Part shown: piece after piece, positions 1 through 7,267 of the stretch
Position numbering within the stretch: the stretch's first letter is position 1
Layout of the letters: each line of letters starts with the position of its first letter
Origin: JAOAFX01 sp049700315
GTDB taxonomy: Bacteria; Hydrothermota; Tepidihabitantia; SM23-42; JAOAFX01
Length of the DNA stretch: 13,725 nucleotides
Reading direction: 5' to 3'
Assembly (NCBI GenBank): GCA_049700315.1
Contig: JBNAVN010000058.1
Coordinates: 1-13,725 of the forward strand
Notes under the pieces: model-generated
Told to the model about the DNA's origin: nothing
Seen by the model: only the letters and a program-made list of their open reading frames with translations
Database searches by the model: none
Program-made: the position numbers and the translations under genes

Positions 1-1
1 T

Positions 2-94
2 TATCCAAAACTGATTTCAAATTTCTATAAATATTTTAAGAAATACGAACTTCCGCCTCCAATTGTAAAAAAAGATAAGATGTGGTTTCTATAA
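2..94 (+). CDS. C-terminal end of an unidentified protein (cut by window edge)
   Basis: The second reading frame is open from the window edge for 30 codons and stops with TAA at 92-94. The visible tail is basic and aromatic and ends in KKDKMWFL. The stop codon overlaps the AAGGAG ribosome binding site of the SIR2-like gene, which is the layout expected of co-transcribed, coupled genes. I do not recognise the family. A partner ATPase such as HerA would fit by association with SIR2 proteins, but nothing in these 30 residues shows it. It could also be a chance open frame; the tight junction is the main argument for a real gene. Confidence 0.5.
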   Translation, partial: YPKLISNFYKYFKKYELPPPIVKKDKMWFL

Positions 95-106
95 GGAGTC
101 AGAAAT

Positions 107-1129
107 ATGATTAGAAAAGATGAAATAATTTTTCTATTTGGGGCAGGAGTTAGTGCAGATGCTAGAATTCCAACATCTTCTCAGATGATAAATAAATTAG
201 AGGAATTGATTAACGAAGATAATAACTGGTCTAAATTTAAGGACATATACTTTTTGATAAAAAGTGGAATATATTTTTCCTATGGTATTCAAGGTAAAGA
301 ACCGATTTTCAATATTGAAGTACTTGTAAATACACTTAATGAGTTAGAAAAAAAAGAAATGCATCCTCTATATCCGTTTATAGGTTCTTGGAGTGTCAAA
401 TTTAATGAAGTAATTGGTAATAATTTTCATTTAATAAAAGATTTTAGAAAAAAGATTATTGGTAAATTAAAATCATGGATGCAACCTAGAAACTTACGAA
501 GTTCATCATATTTAAAAAAGTTAAAAAATTTTAAAGATGAGTTTAACTTTCCTATAAGAATTTTTACTTTGAATTATGATTTGCTAGTTGAAAATAATTT
601 AAAAAGTGATTTAAAAATTGAAAGAGGATTTGATGAGAATAGAAAATGGAATTATAAGAGATTTATAGAGTCCTATGAAGAACCTGATATATATCTTTAT
701 AAACTGCATGGGTCAATTGATTGGCTAAGAGATGAACAGACACAGATCGTTATAGAAGTAGATTTAGTCCCAGAAGAGCCAGATTTAATATTTGGCACAC
801 AATATAAAATGCAATATATTGACCCATACCTATTTATGATTTCAGAATTTCGACATTACTGTTTAAAAGCTAAACTAATCGTATGTTTAGGTTACAGTTT
901 TTCTGATGAACATATTAACTCTATTCTCAAACAATCTTTATTAATTAATAACACCACTAAGATATTTGCTTTAGCATATAGAGAATACCCTGAAAAAATT
1001 CGTTCAATAATAAATAATGATAGGATTCAAATTATAAATAATAAAGACGCTAAGACATTTTTTGAAAACGATTTAAAGTTGGAAATTTTAAAAGAATTTT
1101 TTGAGCAGGATGAGGAAGGCATCATTTAA
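107..1129 (+). CDS. SIR2-like domain protein (NADase-type, probable defence effector)
   Basis: This 340-residue protein is a stand-alone SIR2-like domain. The nucleotide-binding loop is FGAGVSAD (residues 11-18). FTLNYD lies at 153-158, KLHGSIDW at 199-206 with the probable catalytic His201, and LGYSFSDEHIN at 261-271. These are the four landmarks of the bacterial SIR2_2-like group, whose members act mostly as NAD-consuming effectors in anti-phage systems rather than as protein deacetylases. No Zn-binding CxxC pairs, signal peptide or membrane segment are visible. The start is fixed by AAGGAG six to eight bases before ATG. The gene follows another coding frame with overlapping stop and RBS. 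It is very AT-rich in places (26 G+C in 541-660). Domain assignment is secure; the defence role is inferred from family. Confidence 0.85.
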   Translation: MIRKDEIIFLFGAGVSADARIPTSSQMINKLEELINEDNNWSKFKDIYFLIKSGIYFSYGIQGKEPIFNIEVLVNTLNELEKKEMHPLYPFIGSWSVKFNEVIGNNFHLIKDFRKKIIGKLKSWMQPRNLRSSSYLKKLKNFKDEFNFPIRIFTLNYDLLVENNLKSDLKIERGFDENRKWNYKRFIESYEEPDIYLYKLHGSIDWLRDEQTQIVIEVDLVPEEPDLIFGTQYKMQYIDPYLFMISEFRHYCLKAKLIVCLGYSFSDEHINSILKQSLLINNTTKIFALAYREYPEKIRSIINNDRIQIINNKDAKTFFENDLKLEILKEFFEQDEEGII

Positions 1130-1157
1130 TGATTTATAAAATAGTTTCAAATCAAAA

Positions 1158-1895
1158 ATGAATAAAAGCGTTGAGTATAATCTAAATCAGCTCGGCACCA
1201 AATGGCTTGAGCTGAAAAAACAGCGAATGCAAAATCTTCTTAAAATTGCATTGCCTGATGAGGCCCTATACAGGGAAATTATGCTTTCTCTTGGTTATCC
1301 AAATAACAAAGTAATTTTTTTAGAACTCGCACTTATCACCCCCTATGCCGAGATAAGAAAACTAAAAGAAAAAGAAGTTATAGAAAAATCCCTTTTATAC
1401 AGAGCAGGCTTTACTGATGACAAAGAGGACCTACCTGATGACTTTGATTTTTCTTTGAGAATGGATAAATCTGTCTGGAACTACAAAAGAATAAGACCTG
1501 CAAATTTTCCTGAAAAAAGGATTAAAGGCATATCAGCGCTTTTATCAAGAACTACCAAAGATGGACTTGTGAACTACTTTTTAGAGCGCATCAGATCAGA
1601 ACCGAATACCAATGAACCACAAAAAGCCGTAAAGAAAATAATGGACTTTGAAGGCATTGGAACTCAGAGAAAAACAGAAATGTTTTTTAATATAATAATG
1701 CCTTTTTTCATAGTTTATTCGGATAGCATCCAGATTAGGAATTATTTGAATCTTCTATTTGAGAATCATCCGCCACTGAATGAAAACAAACTTATCAAAT
1801 CTTTCAAACTTAACTATCAAGATATTAAGATTAAAAATGTGAAAACAAATATGGGTGCTATGCTGTTTCAAAAAAAGGAACTCATCAGTGATTAA
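1158..1895 (+). CDS. DUF2851-family protein, N-terminally truncated
   Basis: The 245 residues match my recollection of the C-terminal half of DUF2851 proteins. They contain the ALYREIMLSLGYPNNKVIFLELA segment type near the start, the hallmark RPANFPEKRIKGI at about 114-126, a SLLYRAGF stretch, and the FEGIGTQRKTEMFFNIIMPF region near 164-183. Family members are usually over 400 residues, so roughly the first 180 are absent, as is the usual C-terminal cysteine-bearing tail. No ribosome binding site precedes the ATG, and the frame is closed by a TAA about 20 bases upstream, so the missing part is not simply in frame. It follows the SIR2-like gene by 28 bases. I read it as a broken or remodelled gene. 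Function of the family is unknown. Confidence 0.7.
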   Translation: MNKSVEYNLNQLGTKWLELKKQRMQNLLKIALPDEALYREIMLSLGYPNNKVIFLELALITPYAEIRKLKEKEVIEKSLLYRAGFTDDKEDLPDDFDFSLRMDKSVWNYKRIRPANFPEKRIKGISALLSRTTKDGLVNYFLERIRSEPNTNEPQKAVKKIMDFEGIGTQRKTEMFFNIIMPFFIVYSDSIQIRNYLNLLFENHPPLNENKLIKSFKLNYQDIKIKNVKTNMGAMLFQKKELISD

Positions 1896-2006
1896 AATGA
1901 CCTTCAATCACAAATCCTTTTCTTCGCCTAATCAGATGATTGTTTGGGAGAAAAGATGAAACAAGCGTATTTTTGAGGTCAATCCCTCTGGATGATCATA
2001 ATTGTG

Positions 2007-2027
2007 ATTCTGAAATTGATTCAGAAT
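2007..2027. repeat. Inverted repeat 1 of palindrome cluster
   Basis: Arms ATTCTGAA and TTCAGAAT form a perfect 8-bp stem around the loop ATTGA. No T-tract follows, so it is not a standard terminator. Confidence 0.7.
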
Positions 2028-2049
2028 TAAACTAATTTCTCCATTCGTT

Positions 2050-2069
2050 AATTCGGCAATTGCCGAATT
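2050..2069. repeat. Inverted repeat 2: perfect 20-bp palindrome
   Basis: Arms AATTCGGC and GCCGAATT flank a central AATT, giving an 8-bp stem with an AATT tetraloop if single-stranded, or a symmetric site if double-stranded. Confidence 0.8.
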
Positions 2070-2096
2070 GATAAATTGTCATACACAATGCTACAT

Positions 2097-2128
2097 TTTG
2101 ATAATTAAATAATTATTTAATTATCAAA
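2097..2128. repeat. Inverted repeat 3: perfect 32-bp palindrome
   Basis: The two 14-base arms (left arm starts TTTGATAATT) are exact reverse complements around a central AATT. It is made of A and T except for one G:C pair per arm. A 32-bp perfect palindrome is very unlikely by chance, even in AT-rich DNA. Confidence 0.85.
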
Positions 2129-2192
2129 TGAACAGGAAAGCGAAAAACGTTTTAGTTCCTTCTATAAAAGTCCTTTTTTCTATGATAATTTC

Positions 2193-2216
2193 ACCATTAG
2201 ACAATTGTCTAATGGT
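2193..2216. repeat. Inverted repeat 4: perfect 24-bp palindrome
   Basis: Arms ACCATTAGAC and GTCTAATGGT surround a central AATT. The right arm is followed by a second copy of GTCTAATG, making an 8-base direct repeat at 2207-2222. Confidence 0.8.
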
Positions 2217-2898
2217 CTAATGATTGCCTTTAATGGAGAATGGTGACGGGAGAAGTTAAATTCTTAAGCGAGTCAAAAACGAACTTCACCAGCTTTGATT
2301 CTCTGATTAGTACATTTGATTTTTTTCTAATATGTTAGAATGTTTGAACGGGACGGGGGTTGATTTTGTGACAGTATGGAGGTGGGCTCAAATCTTCTTT
2401 GAGAAAATTCAGTTTGACAGGTAGATCTAGGTGGGAGAATGCCATAGAATCTGGTCAGTCTGGACTCTAATAGTTGATTATGCAATCAATTCAATCATAA
2501 ATGATGAACTGAATTTGCGATTGCCAGAAAGGGCTTTGTATAATTATGATTGCAAGAGGTGGGGGTTTATATCCGGATGAAATAGAGATAATTGTCAATA
2601 AGATTATTACAACCACGACATAATTTAGCTGAGGTATTGAGTATATTCGCCCATAGAACAGATAAAGGGATGGATGATTATTCTTTCTATACAAAAAGAA
2701 AACGGAGAAATAATTGATATTGCCAGGAACAATAGGAATTAAAAAACATATTGTGATAGCGATTGATAATTAAAGGTCAATAGATGAGTACACACTTCAA
2801 GTATTTCTGATCTAATCTTCTGGATTATCACGAAAGATGGATGTCGTAGTAAACCACCATTTAAAGATGAGTACCATCTGGAGGATTGATAGTCACCA

Positions 2899-2926
2899 TT
2901 GACAAATAAGACGGTAGCTTTATAAT
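2899..2926 (+). promoter_or_regulatory. Consensus sigma70-type promoter of rnpB
   Basis: TTGACA at 2899-2904 and TATAAT at 2921-2926 are both perfect and separated by 16 bases. Transcription would begin about 2932-2933, exactly where helix P1 of the RNase P RNA begins. A strong constitutive promoter is expected for this RNA. Confidence 0.9.
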
Positions 2927-2931
2927 TAATA

Positions 2932-3354
2932 GGTGGGGTGGTCGGATAGCCGCCCTGCACCAAATAGCATTATTTTGCTAAAATAGGGCAGGGAGGAAAG
3001 TCCGGGCTTCACAGGGCAGGATGCTTCCTAACAGGAAGGTCCTGATTTGGGAACAAATCAGGAACGGAAAGTGCCACAGAAAATATACCGCCCGCCACTC
3101 TGCGTGGCGCGGCAAGGGTGAAAAGGTGGGGTAAGAGCCCACCGCTTTAGTGGTGACACTGAAGGCATGGCAAACCCCATCCAAAGCAAGACCAAACAGT
3201 CCTGTCTGGAGTTGCCCGCTCTGTCCATAAGGACGCAGGACAGGTAGGTCGCTTGAGTCTGGTGGTGACACCAGACCCAGATAAATGGCTATCTATGTTC
3301 CGAAGTTCTCATCTTCGGGACAAAAACAGAACCCGGCTTACGAACCACCCCACT
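2932..3354 (+). ncRNA. rnpB: RNase P RNA, bacterial type A
   Basis: This is the catalytic RNA that removes 5' leaders from tRNA precursors. The ends pair as P1: GTGGGGTGGT (2933-2942) with ACCACCCCAC (3344-3353). The universal P4/CR-I block GGAGGAAAGTCCGGGC starts near 2992. CACAGAAA (CR-III) is near 3075, AGGGTGAAAAGGTGGGGTAA with its GAGCCCACC partner at about 3115-3143, and ACAGAACCCGGCTTA (CR-V) at 3326-3340. The L15 motif GGTAGGTCGCTTGAG contains the GGT (3243-3245) that pairs with tRNA CCA. An extra 10-bp hairpin (3296-3305 with 3313-3322) sits in the J18/2 region, where a P19-like helix occurs in some bacteria. The exact 3' end is inferred from P1. No T-tract terminator follows. Confidence 0.97.
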
Positions 3355-3366
3355 GCCAACAATGTT

Positions 3367-4206
3367 TTAGATTCCAATATTATCTATCAATCTCGTTTTA
3401 CCGATAAAGACCGCGAGTAATATCCGGTCTCCTTTTTTAATATATCTTACCGGCGCCAAATTATCCTTATCCACGACTGCTATATAATCAATCTTACCCG
3501 CTTTTGCTTCAATCATCTGCCTCATCTGTGTAATGATATATTCAGGGCTTTTGATGTTTTCTTTGTAAAATGAATCCCTTGCCCAGGTCAATGCCTTATA
3601 AAGAATTGCTGCGTTGGTTCGTTCTTCAGGACTTAAATATGTATTCCTTGAACTCATTGCGAGTCCATCTGGTTCGCGGATTATCGGTGCAATGATTATA
3701 CCCACATCAAGGTTCAAATCCTTTACCATTTTTTTGATAATGATTGCCTGTTGATAATCCTTTTCACCAAAAACCGCAATATCAGGCTGGATGATATTGA
3801 GCAATTTCAAGACAACTGTGCCAACCCCGCGGAAATGTCCGGGCCTTGATTTTCCACACAATGTAGAACTCAATTCTTCTACTTCAACATAAGTCTTATA
3901 CCCATCAGGATAAATTTCTTTTACTGAAGGACAAAACAGTAGATCAGCCTTTTCTTTTTTCAACAAGCCTTCATCCCTTTTTAAATCCCTTGGATAATTA
4001 TTGAAGTCTTCATTTGGTCCGAACTGTGTTGGATTGATAAAGATTGAACATACAACATAGTCGCTGTGTTTCTTTGCAATTCTTATCAAAGATAAATGTC
4101 CTTCATGGAGATAGCCCATTGTTGGAACAAATCCGATTATTTTATTTTTACTCTTTATCTTTTTTACGGATCTTTTGAGTTCCGCTATTTTTTTTATGAT
4201 TTTCAC
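3367..4206 (-). CDS. panC: Pantothenate synthetase (pantoate--beta-alanine ligase)
   Basis: The enzyme joins pantoate and beta-alanine with ATP, through a pantoyl-adenylate, to make pantothenate for coenzyme A. The 279 residues are the usual length. The nucleotidyl-transferase HIGH-like motif is PTMGYLHEGH (28-37). NPTQF (58-62), GEKDYQQ (147-153) and the KMSKS-like SSRN (185-188) are intact, so it should be active in the cytosol. The start is GTG; the frame is closed just upstream and no in-frame ATG precedes the HIGH motif. The ribosome binding site is weak, so translation is probably coupled to the deiminase gene that stops 21 bases upstream. It is the last gene of the leftward operon and converges on rnpB with a 12-base gap and no visible terminator. 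Confidence 0.97.
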   Translation of the reverse strand: MKIIKKIAELKRSVKKIKSKNKIIGFVPTMGYLHEGHLSLIRIAKKHSDYVVCSIFINPTQFGPNEDFNNYPRDLKRDEGLLKKEKADLLFCPSVKEIYPDGYKTYVEVEELSSTLCGKSRPGHFRGVGTVVLKLLNIIQPDIAVFGEKDYQQAIIIKKMVKDLNLDVGIIIAPIIREPDGLAMSSRNTYLSPEERTNAAILYKALTWARDSFYKENIKSPEYIITQMRQMIEAKAGKIDYIAVVDKDNLAPVRYIKKGDRILLAVFIGKTRLIDNIGI

Positions 4207-4227
4207 TCTTATCTGTGTTTATCTCTT

Positions 4228-5904
4228 TTATTTTACCAGCAGGAATTTGCCATTGATTATGTCGTCATCAATCTTTACACGATAAAAATATGCACCACCG
4301 GGAAGATTTTTATTTTCCATTGTTATGTCGTATGTAATTATATGTTTTCCTTTATCATATCTCCCTTCAAAGTGATTCAATCTCTGACCGATTGCATTAT
4401 ATATCTCTATTCTCACATTTCCAGGATATGGCAGATTTAATGAGAAATTGATAACTCCTTTTGTTGGATTGGGATAAATTGCAAAGCCATTTATGCTCTG
4501 GGCAACCTGCTCAAGCACTGCCACAGGAAGAATTCTGAATGAGTATAATTGCGGGGGCACATAGGAAGGAGATGTCCTTCTGATATTATGTGTATTTTTT
4601 GCAAGCAGGTAATAATACACTGTATCACCAGAAGATTGAGGTGGGATATATCCAGCATATATGCCCGGGGTATCAACCACTGCACTCAATGGGGTTGTAT
4701 TAAAATTGGATGCACTATTTATCTTGTAGAAAACTAAGGTTGATTCAGAAACAAGACTGCTGGAGGTAATTATCCGTGCCCGTACCCGGTAAGGTGTGGT
4801 AGTATTATTTGTATCTGGTAAACGATTGTGAGCAATATGGATAAATTGAGATTTTGGAATCTGCATTGTGATACAATGGATCGCACCACCCGAATTAGCC
4901 ATTGATGAGCAGTTTATTCCCACGACTGTATAACCCGGAAGGTATTGCTGATAGGTATTCAATGCCTCCTGGTCAGTTGACAATCCCCAGGTTGGCACAA
5001 GGATTCTATTATTTACAAATAGTGAATTGAGATATGTGGGTGGTGCATCTGATGTTGACCAGGGCATTACAATCCTGACAACACGATATGGAAACCCTTC
5101 TCTATTTTTGCATCTACTTATTGAATCAGCACGATTATCAAGGACTGTATCATTGGGATGTCCTGAGGCATATTCACCAACCATTACAAGTGTATCATTT
5201 AATATCTTTGTCCAGAGGTCAATGTGTCCGGTGTATTCAGTAAGCATCCTTTTTACCGGAATGGTCTGTTCAAGACCACTATATTCAAGCATCAATTGGT
5301 TTATCTGGGCAGGTGTATAACCGGGGTTTTCTTCATAGATCAAACTGCTGAAAAATCCGGTGCCATGACCATCCACCATAAAGTTTCCACCTGGATGTTC
5401 AAGTGGTGAACCATAGACCGGTATCCCCCAGGCCTGTCCAATGCGCCAGGGTATTGTATCATCATTTGGTCTTGGACGATTATACTGGAAATCAACAATC
5501 CCTTCGGTATTATCCTGTTTTCTTATGAACCAGGGACCATAATCGCGAATCCAGACTGAATTGTACGGAAATATATGAAATCTCACACTGTCTAAAGGCA
5601 CTCCCCCACTTGTCAAATAACTTTTTACACTATTGCTATCAGAGCAGATGATGTATGCCTTACAGGTTGGAACCACATAACGTACAATCTCACGCAAGAT
5701 TGATGTATAGCTTGTCCAGGTGAGAAATACGGCACGCAATGGTTCGTATTCAGCAGGTGTGACAACAAATCCACCTGGTGGAGCAGTGATGATATGTCCC
5801 TTACCAATCTCATCAACCCTCAGACTTTCTTCAGCAGTCATCCAAATGGGAAGAATTTCTGAAGGCTCTTCAAAAGAGAAAAGAACAAAAAAGATCAGAC
5901 CCAT
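4228..5904 (-). CDS. Secreted peptidylarginine-deiminase-like protein with Ig-like domain and T9SS-type C-terminal tail
   Basis: The 558-residue protein belongs to the PAD_porph/agmatine deiminase family (guanidino-group hydrolases converting arginine-type substrates to citrulline or carbamoyl products). Residues about 40-355 form the catalytic domain: WIRDYGPW with Asp121, GGNF at 172-175, GHIDLW with His227 and Asp229, and GGAIHC with nucleophile Cys344. YNRPRP at 141-146 places Arg143 and Arg145 at the spacing of the two arginines that hold the peptide C-terminus in Porphyromonas PPAD; classical agmatine deiminases have an FNxWG-type sequence there. About 356-460 looks Ig-like. About 470-558 (IYPNPTKG ... 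GAYFYRV ... GKFLLVK) is a Por secretion tail. AGGAGG lies four bases before the ATG. The N-terminus is hydrophobic (GLIFFVLFSF) but lacks a basic n-region, so it is an atypical signal peptide. Substrate (protein C-terminal arginine versus agmatine) is inferred. Confidence 0.88.
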   Translation of the reverse strand: MGLIFFVLFSFEEPSEILPIWMTAEESLRVDEIGKGHIITAPPGGFVVTPAEYEPLRAVFLTWTSYTSILREIVRYVVPTCKAYIICSDSNSVKSYLTSGGVPLDSVRFHIFPYNSVWIRDYGPWFIRKQDNTEGIVDFQYNRPRPNDDTIPWRIGQAWGIPVYGSPLEHPGGNFMVDGHGTGFFSSLIYEENPGYTPAQINQLMLEYSGLEQTIPVKRMLTEYTGHIDLWTKILNDTLVMVGEYASGHPNDTVLDNRADSISRCKNREGFPYRVVRIVMPWSTSDAPPTYLNSLFVNNRILVPTWGLSTDQEALNTYQQYLPGYTVVGINCSSMANSGGAIHCITMQIPKSQFIHIAHNRLPDTNNTTTPYRVRARIITSSSLVSESTLVFYKINSASNFNTTPLSAVVDTPGIYAGYIPPQSSGDTVYYYLLAKNTHNIRRTSPSYVPPQLYSFRILPVAVLEQVAQSINGFAIYPNPTKGVINFSLNLPYPGNVRIEIYNAIGQRLNHFEGRYDKGKHIITYDITMENKNLPGGAYFYRVKIDDDIINGKFLLVK

Positions 5905-5917
5905 ATAACCTCCTGTG

Positions 5918-7267
5918 TTATTTTATACCTATTTTTTCAAGATTATTTAAGAAAAGATTTTTTATCTCATCAAGTCTATTTTCTGTCTTTGCCTCAAAAC
6001 GTAAAACCAATACAGGCTGGGTATTTGATGCCCTTACCAATCCCCAACCATCTCCAAAATCAACACGGACACCATCAATATCAATAATTTTATATTTATC
6101 TTTAAATTCAGATTTTAATCTTTCTACAATCAAAAACTTTTTTTCGTCAGAGGTGTCAATGCGAATCTCGGGTGTAGAAAAATATCCTGGCACTCTTTTA
6201 GCAAGGTGTGATAATCTTTCTCCATTGCTCAGGATTTCAAGGAGTCGCAAAGATGCATATATCGCATCATCATAACCAAAATACCGGTCAGCAAAGAATA
6301 TATGACCGGACATCTCACCGGCAAGTGGTGCATTTTCCTGTTTCATCTTTGCCTTTATCAAAGAATGACCTGTCCGATACATTATCGGCTTTCCACCAAG
6401 TTCTTCAATCCTTTCAATCAATCCCTTAGAACACTTTACCTCAAATATTATCTTTGCACCAGGCTGATTTTTTATTATCTTTTCAGCAAATATTGCCAGA
6501 AGGACATCACCCCATATTATATTTCCATTCTCATCAATGACGCCGATTCTATCACCATCTCCATCAAGCCCAATCCCCACATCAAATTTCCTAGATTTTA
6601 GTTTTTCAATCAAAGTCTTTATATATTTTTCAACAGTTGGGTCAGGAAGGTGGTTCGGGAAATTGCCATCTGGTTCCTTAAATAAGATCTCAAATTTTGC
6701 ATCAATCTTTTGTAGTATCTTTTCCATTATCGGTCCACAGGTGCCATTGCCTGTATCAATAATGACATTCAATCCTTTTTTTATATTCACCCTGGTTAAT
6801 AGATAATCTATATAATCAAGAATAATATCCTTTTTTTTATAATCCCCCTGCCCTTTTGAGAACTTTTTTTCTTCAACTATCTTTCTAATCTCCTGAATCT
6901 CTTGCCCATAGATTGCAGTCTTATTTGCACAGACCTTACATCCATTGAATTCCTTTGGGTTATGGCTTGCAGTCACCATTATACCATTGGGAATGTTGTA
7001 ATGAAATAAAGAAAAATAAAGGATTGGTGTAGGAACGATTCCAATGTCAATAACATTACATCCGCTTGTTTGGAGACTTTTTATAAAGGTTTTCATTATG
7101 CGTGGTGTGGAAAGGCGCACATCTCCACCAATGATAATTGTATCCTGATTGTTTAAACGGTAGTATGTGCCAAGTCCAAAACCGAGCAATTCAGCATTTT
7201 CATCATTCAAATCGGTATCTGCAATACCCCTTATATCATATTCCCTGAATATTGATGGGTTTATCAT
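5918..7267 (-). CDS. Phosphomannomutase/phosphoglucomutase (alpha-D-phosphohexomutase)
   Basis: The enzyme interconverts 6-phospho and 1-phospho sugars (mannose or glucose), feeding GDP-mannose or UDP-glucose type precursors for surface polysaccharide. All four active-site elements are present in the 449 residues. TASHNP carries phosphoserine Ser101, DGDGDR (235-240) binds Mg2+, GEMSGH (317-322) reads the sugar, and RASNTQP (412-418) binds phosphate. GEMSGH is the form seen in the dual-specificity PMM/PGM group, so I do not assign manB or algC. Its ATG overlaps the stop of the aminotransferase gene (ATGA), and no ribosome binding site is evident, so translation is likely coupled. The deiminase gene starts 13 bases after its stop. 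Cytosolic. Confidence 0.94.
   Translation of the reverse strand: MINPSIFREYDIRGIADTDLNDENAELLGFGLGTYYRLNNQDTIIIGGDVRLSTPRIMKTFIKSLQTSGCNVIDIGIVPTPILYFSLFHYNIPNGIMVTASHNPKEFNGCKVCANKTAIYGQEIQEIRKIVEEKKFSKGQGDYKKKDIILDYIDYLLTRVNIKKGLNVIIDTGNGTCGPIMEKILQKIDAKFEILFKEPDGNFPNHLPDPTVEKYIKTLIEKLKSRKFDVGIGLDGDGDRIGVIDENGNIIWGDVLLAIFAEKIIKNQPGAKIIFEVKCSKGLIERIEELGGKPIMYRTGHSLIKAKMKQENAPLAGEMSGHIFFADRYFGYDDAIYASLRLLEILSNGERLSHLAKRVPGYFSTPEIRIDTSDEKKFLIVERLKSEFKDKYKIIDIDGVRVDFGDGWGLVRASNTQPVLVLRFEAKTENRLDEIKNLFLNNLEKIGIK

Larger units (their letters stand above)
1896..2898. other. 1-kb intergenic region without a supportable gene
   Basis: No frame on either strand shows a plausible protein with start and ribosome binding site; the open frames here are short and of odd composition. 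The first 600 bases carry several hairpin-forming inverted repeats, listed separately for 2007-2216. Weaker ones lie at 2325-2340 (TTCTAA/TTAGAA), 2387-2403 (CTCAAA/TTTGAG) and 2474-2489 (TTGATT/AATCAA). The remainder, up to the rnpB promoter, shows nothing I can name. Decayed coding sequence is possible but I could not recognise any. Confidence 0.6.

Noticed and set aside
107..1129. Classical sirtuin (CobB) protein deacetylase
   Set aside because: No zinc-binding cysteine pairs; motifs fit the SIR2-like NADase group instead.
2535..2615. Short rightward ORF (starts MIARGGGLYPDE) behind a TATAAT
   Set aside because: About 26 codons, poor -35 box with 18-base spacing, no ribosome binding site, no recognisable homology.
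1896..2898. Replication origin or DnaA-box cluster in the AT-rich palindrome region
   Set aside because: I found no TTATCCACA-type boxes and no neighbouring replication genes.
3241..3255. Loss of the tRNA-CCA-binding GGU in rnpB (from the ATAAGGAC stretch at 3227-3234)
   Set aside because: That stretch corresponds to a different part of the P15-P17 region; the true L15 motif GGTAGG is present at 3243.
2491..3271. Leftward open frames across the rnpB upstream region and rnpB itself
   Set aside because: No starts with ribosome binding sites, odd composition, and the right part is antisense to the RNase P RNA.
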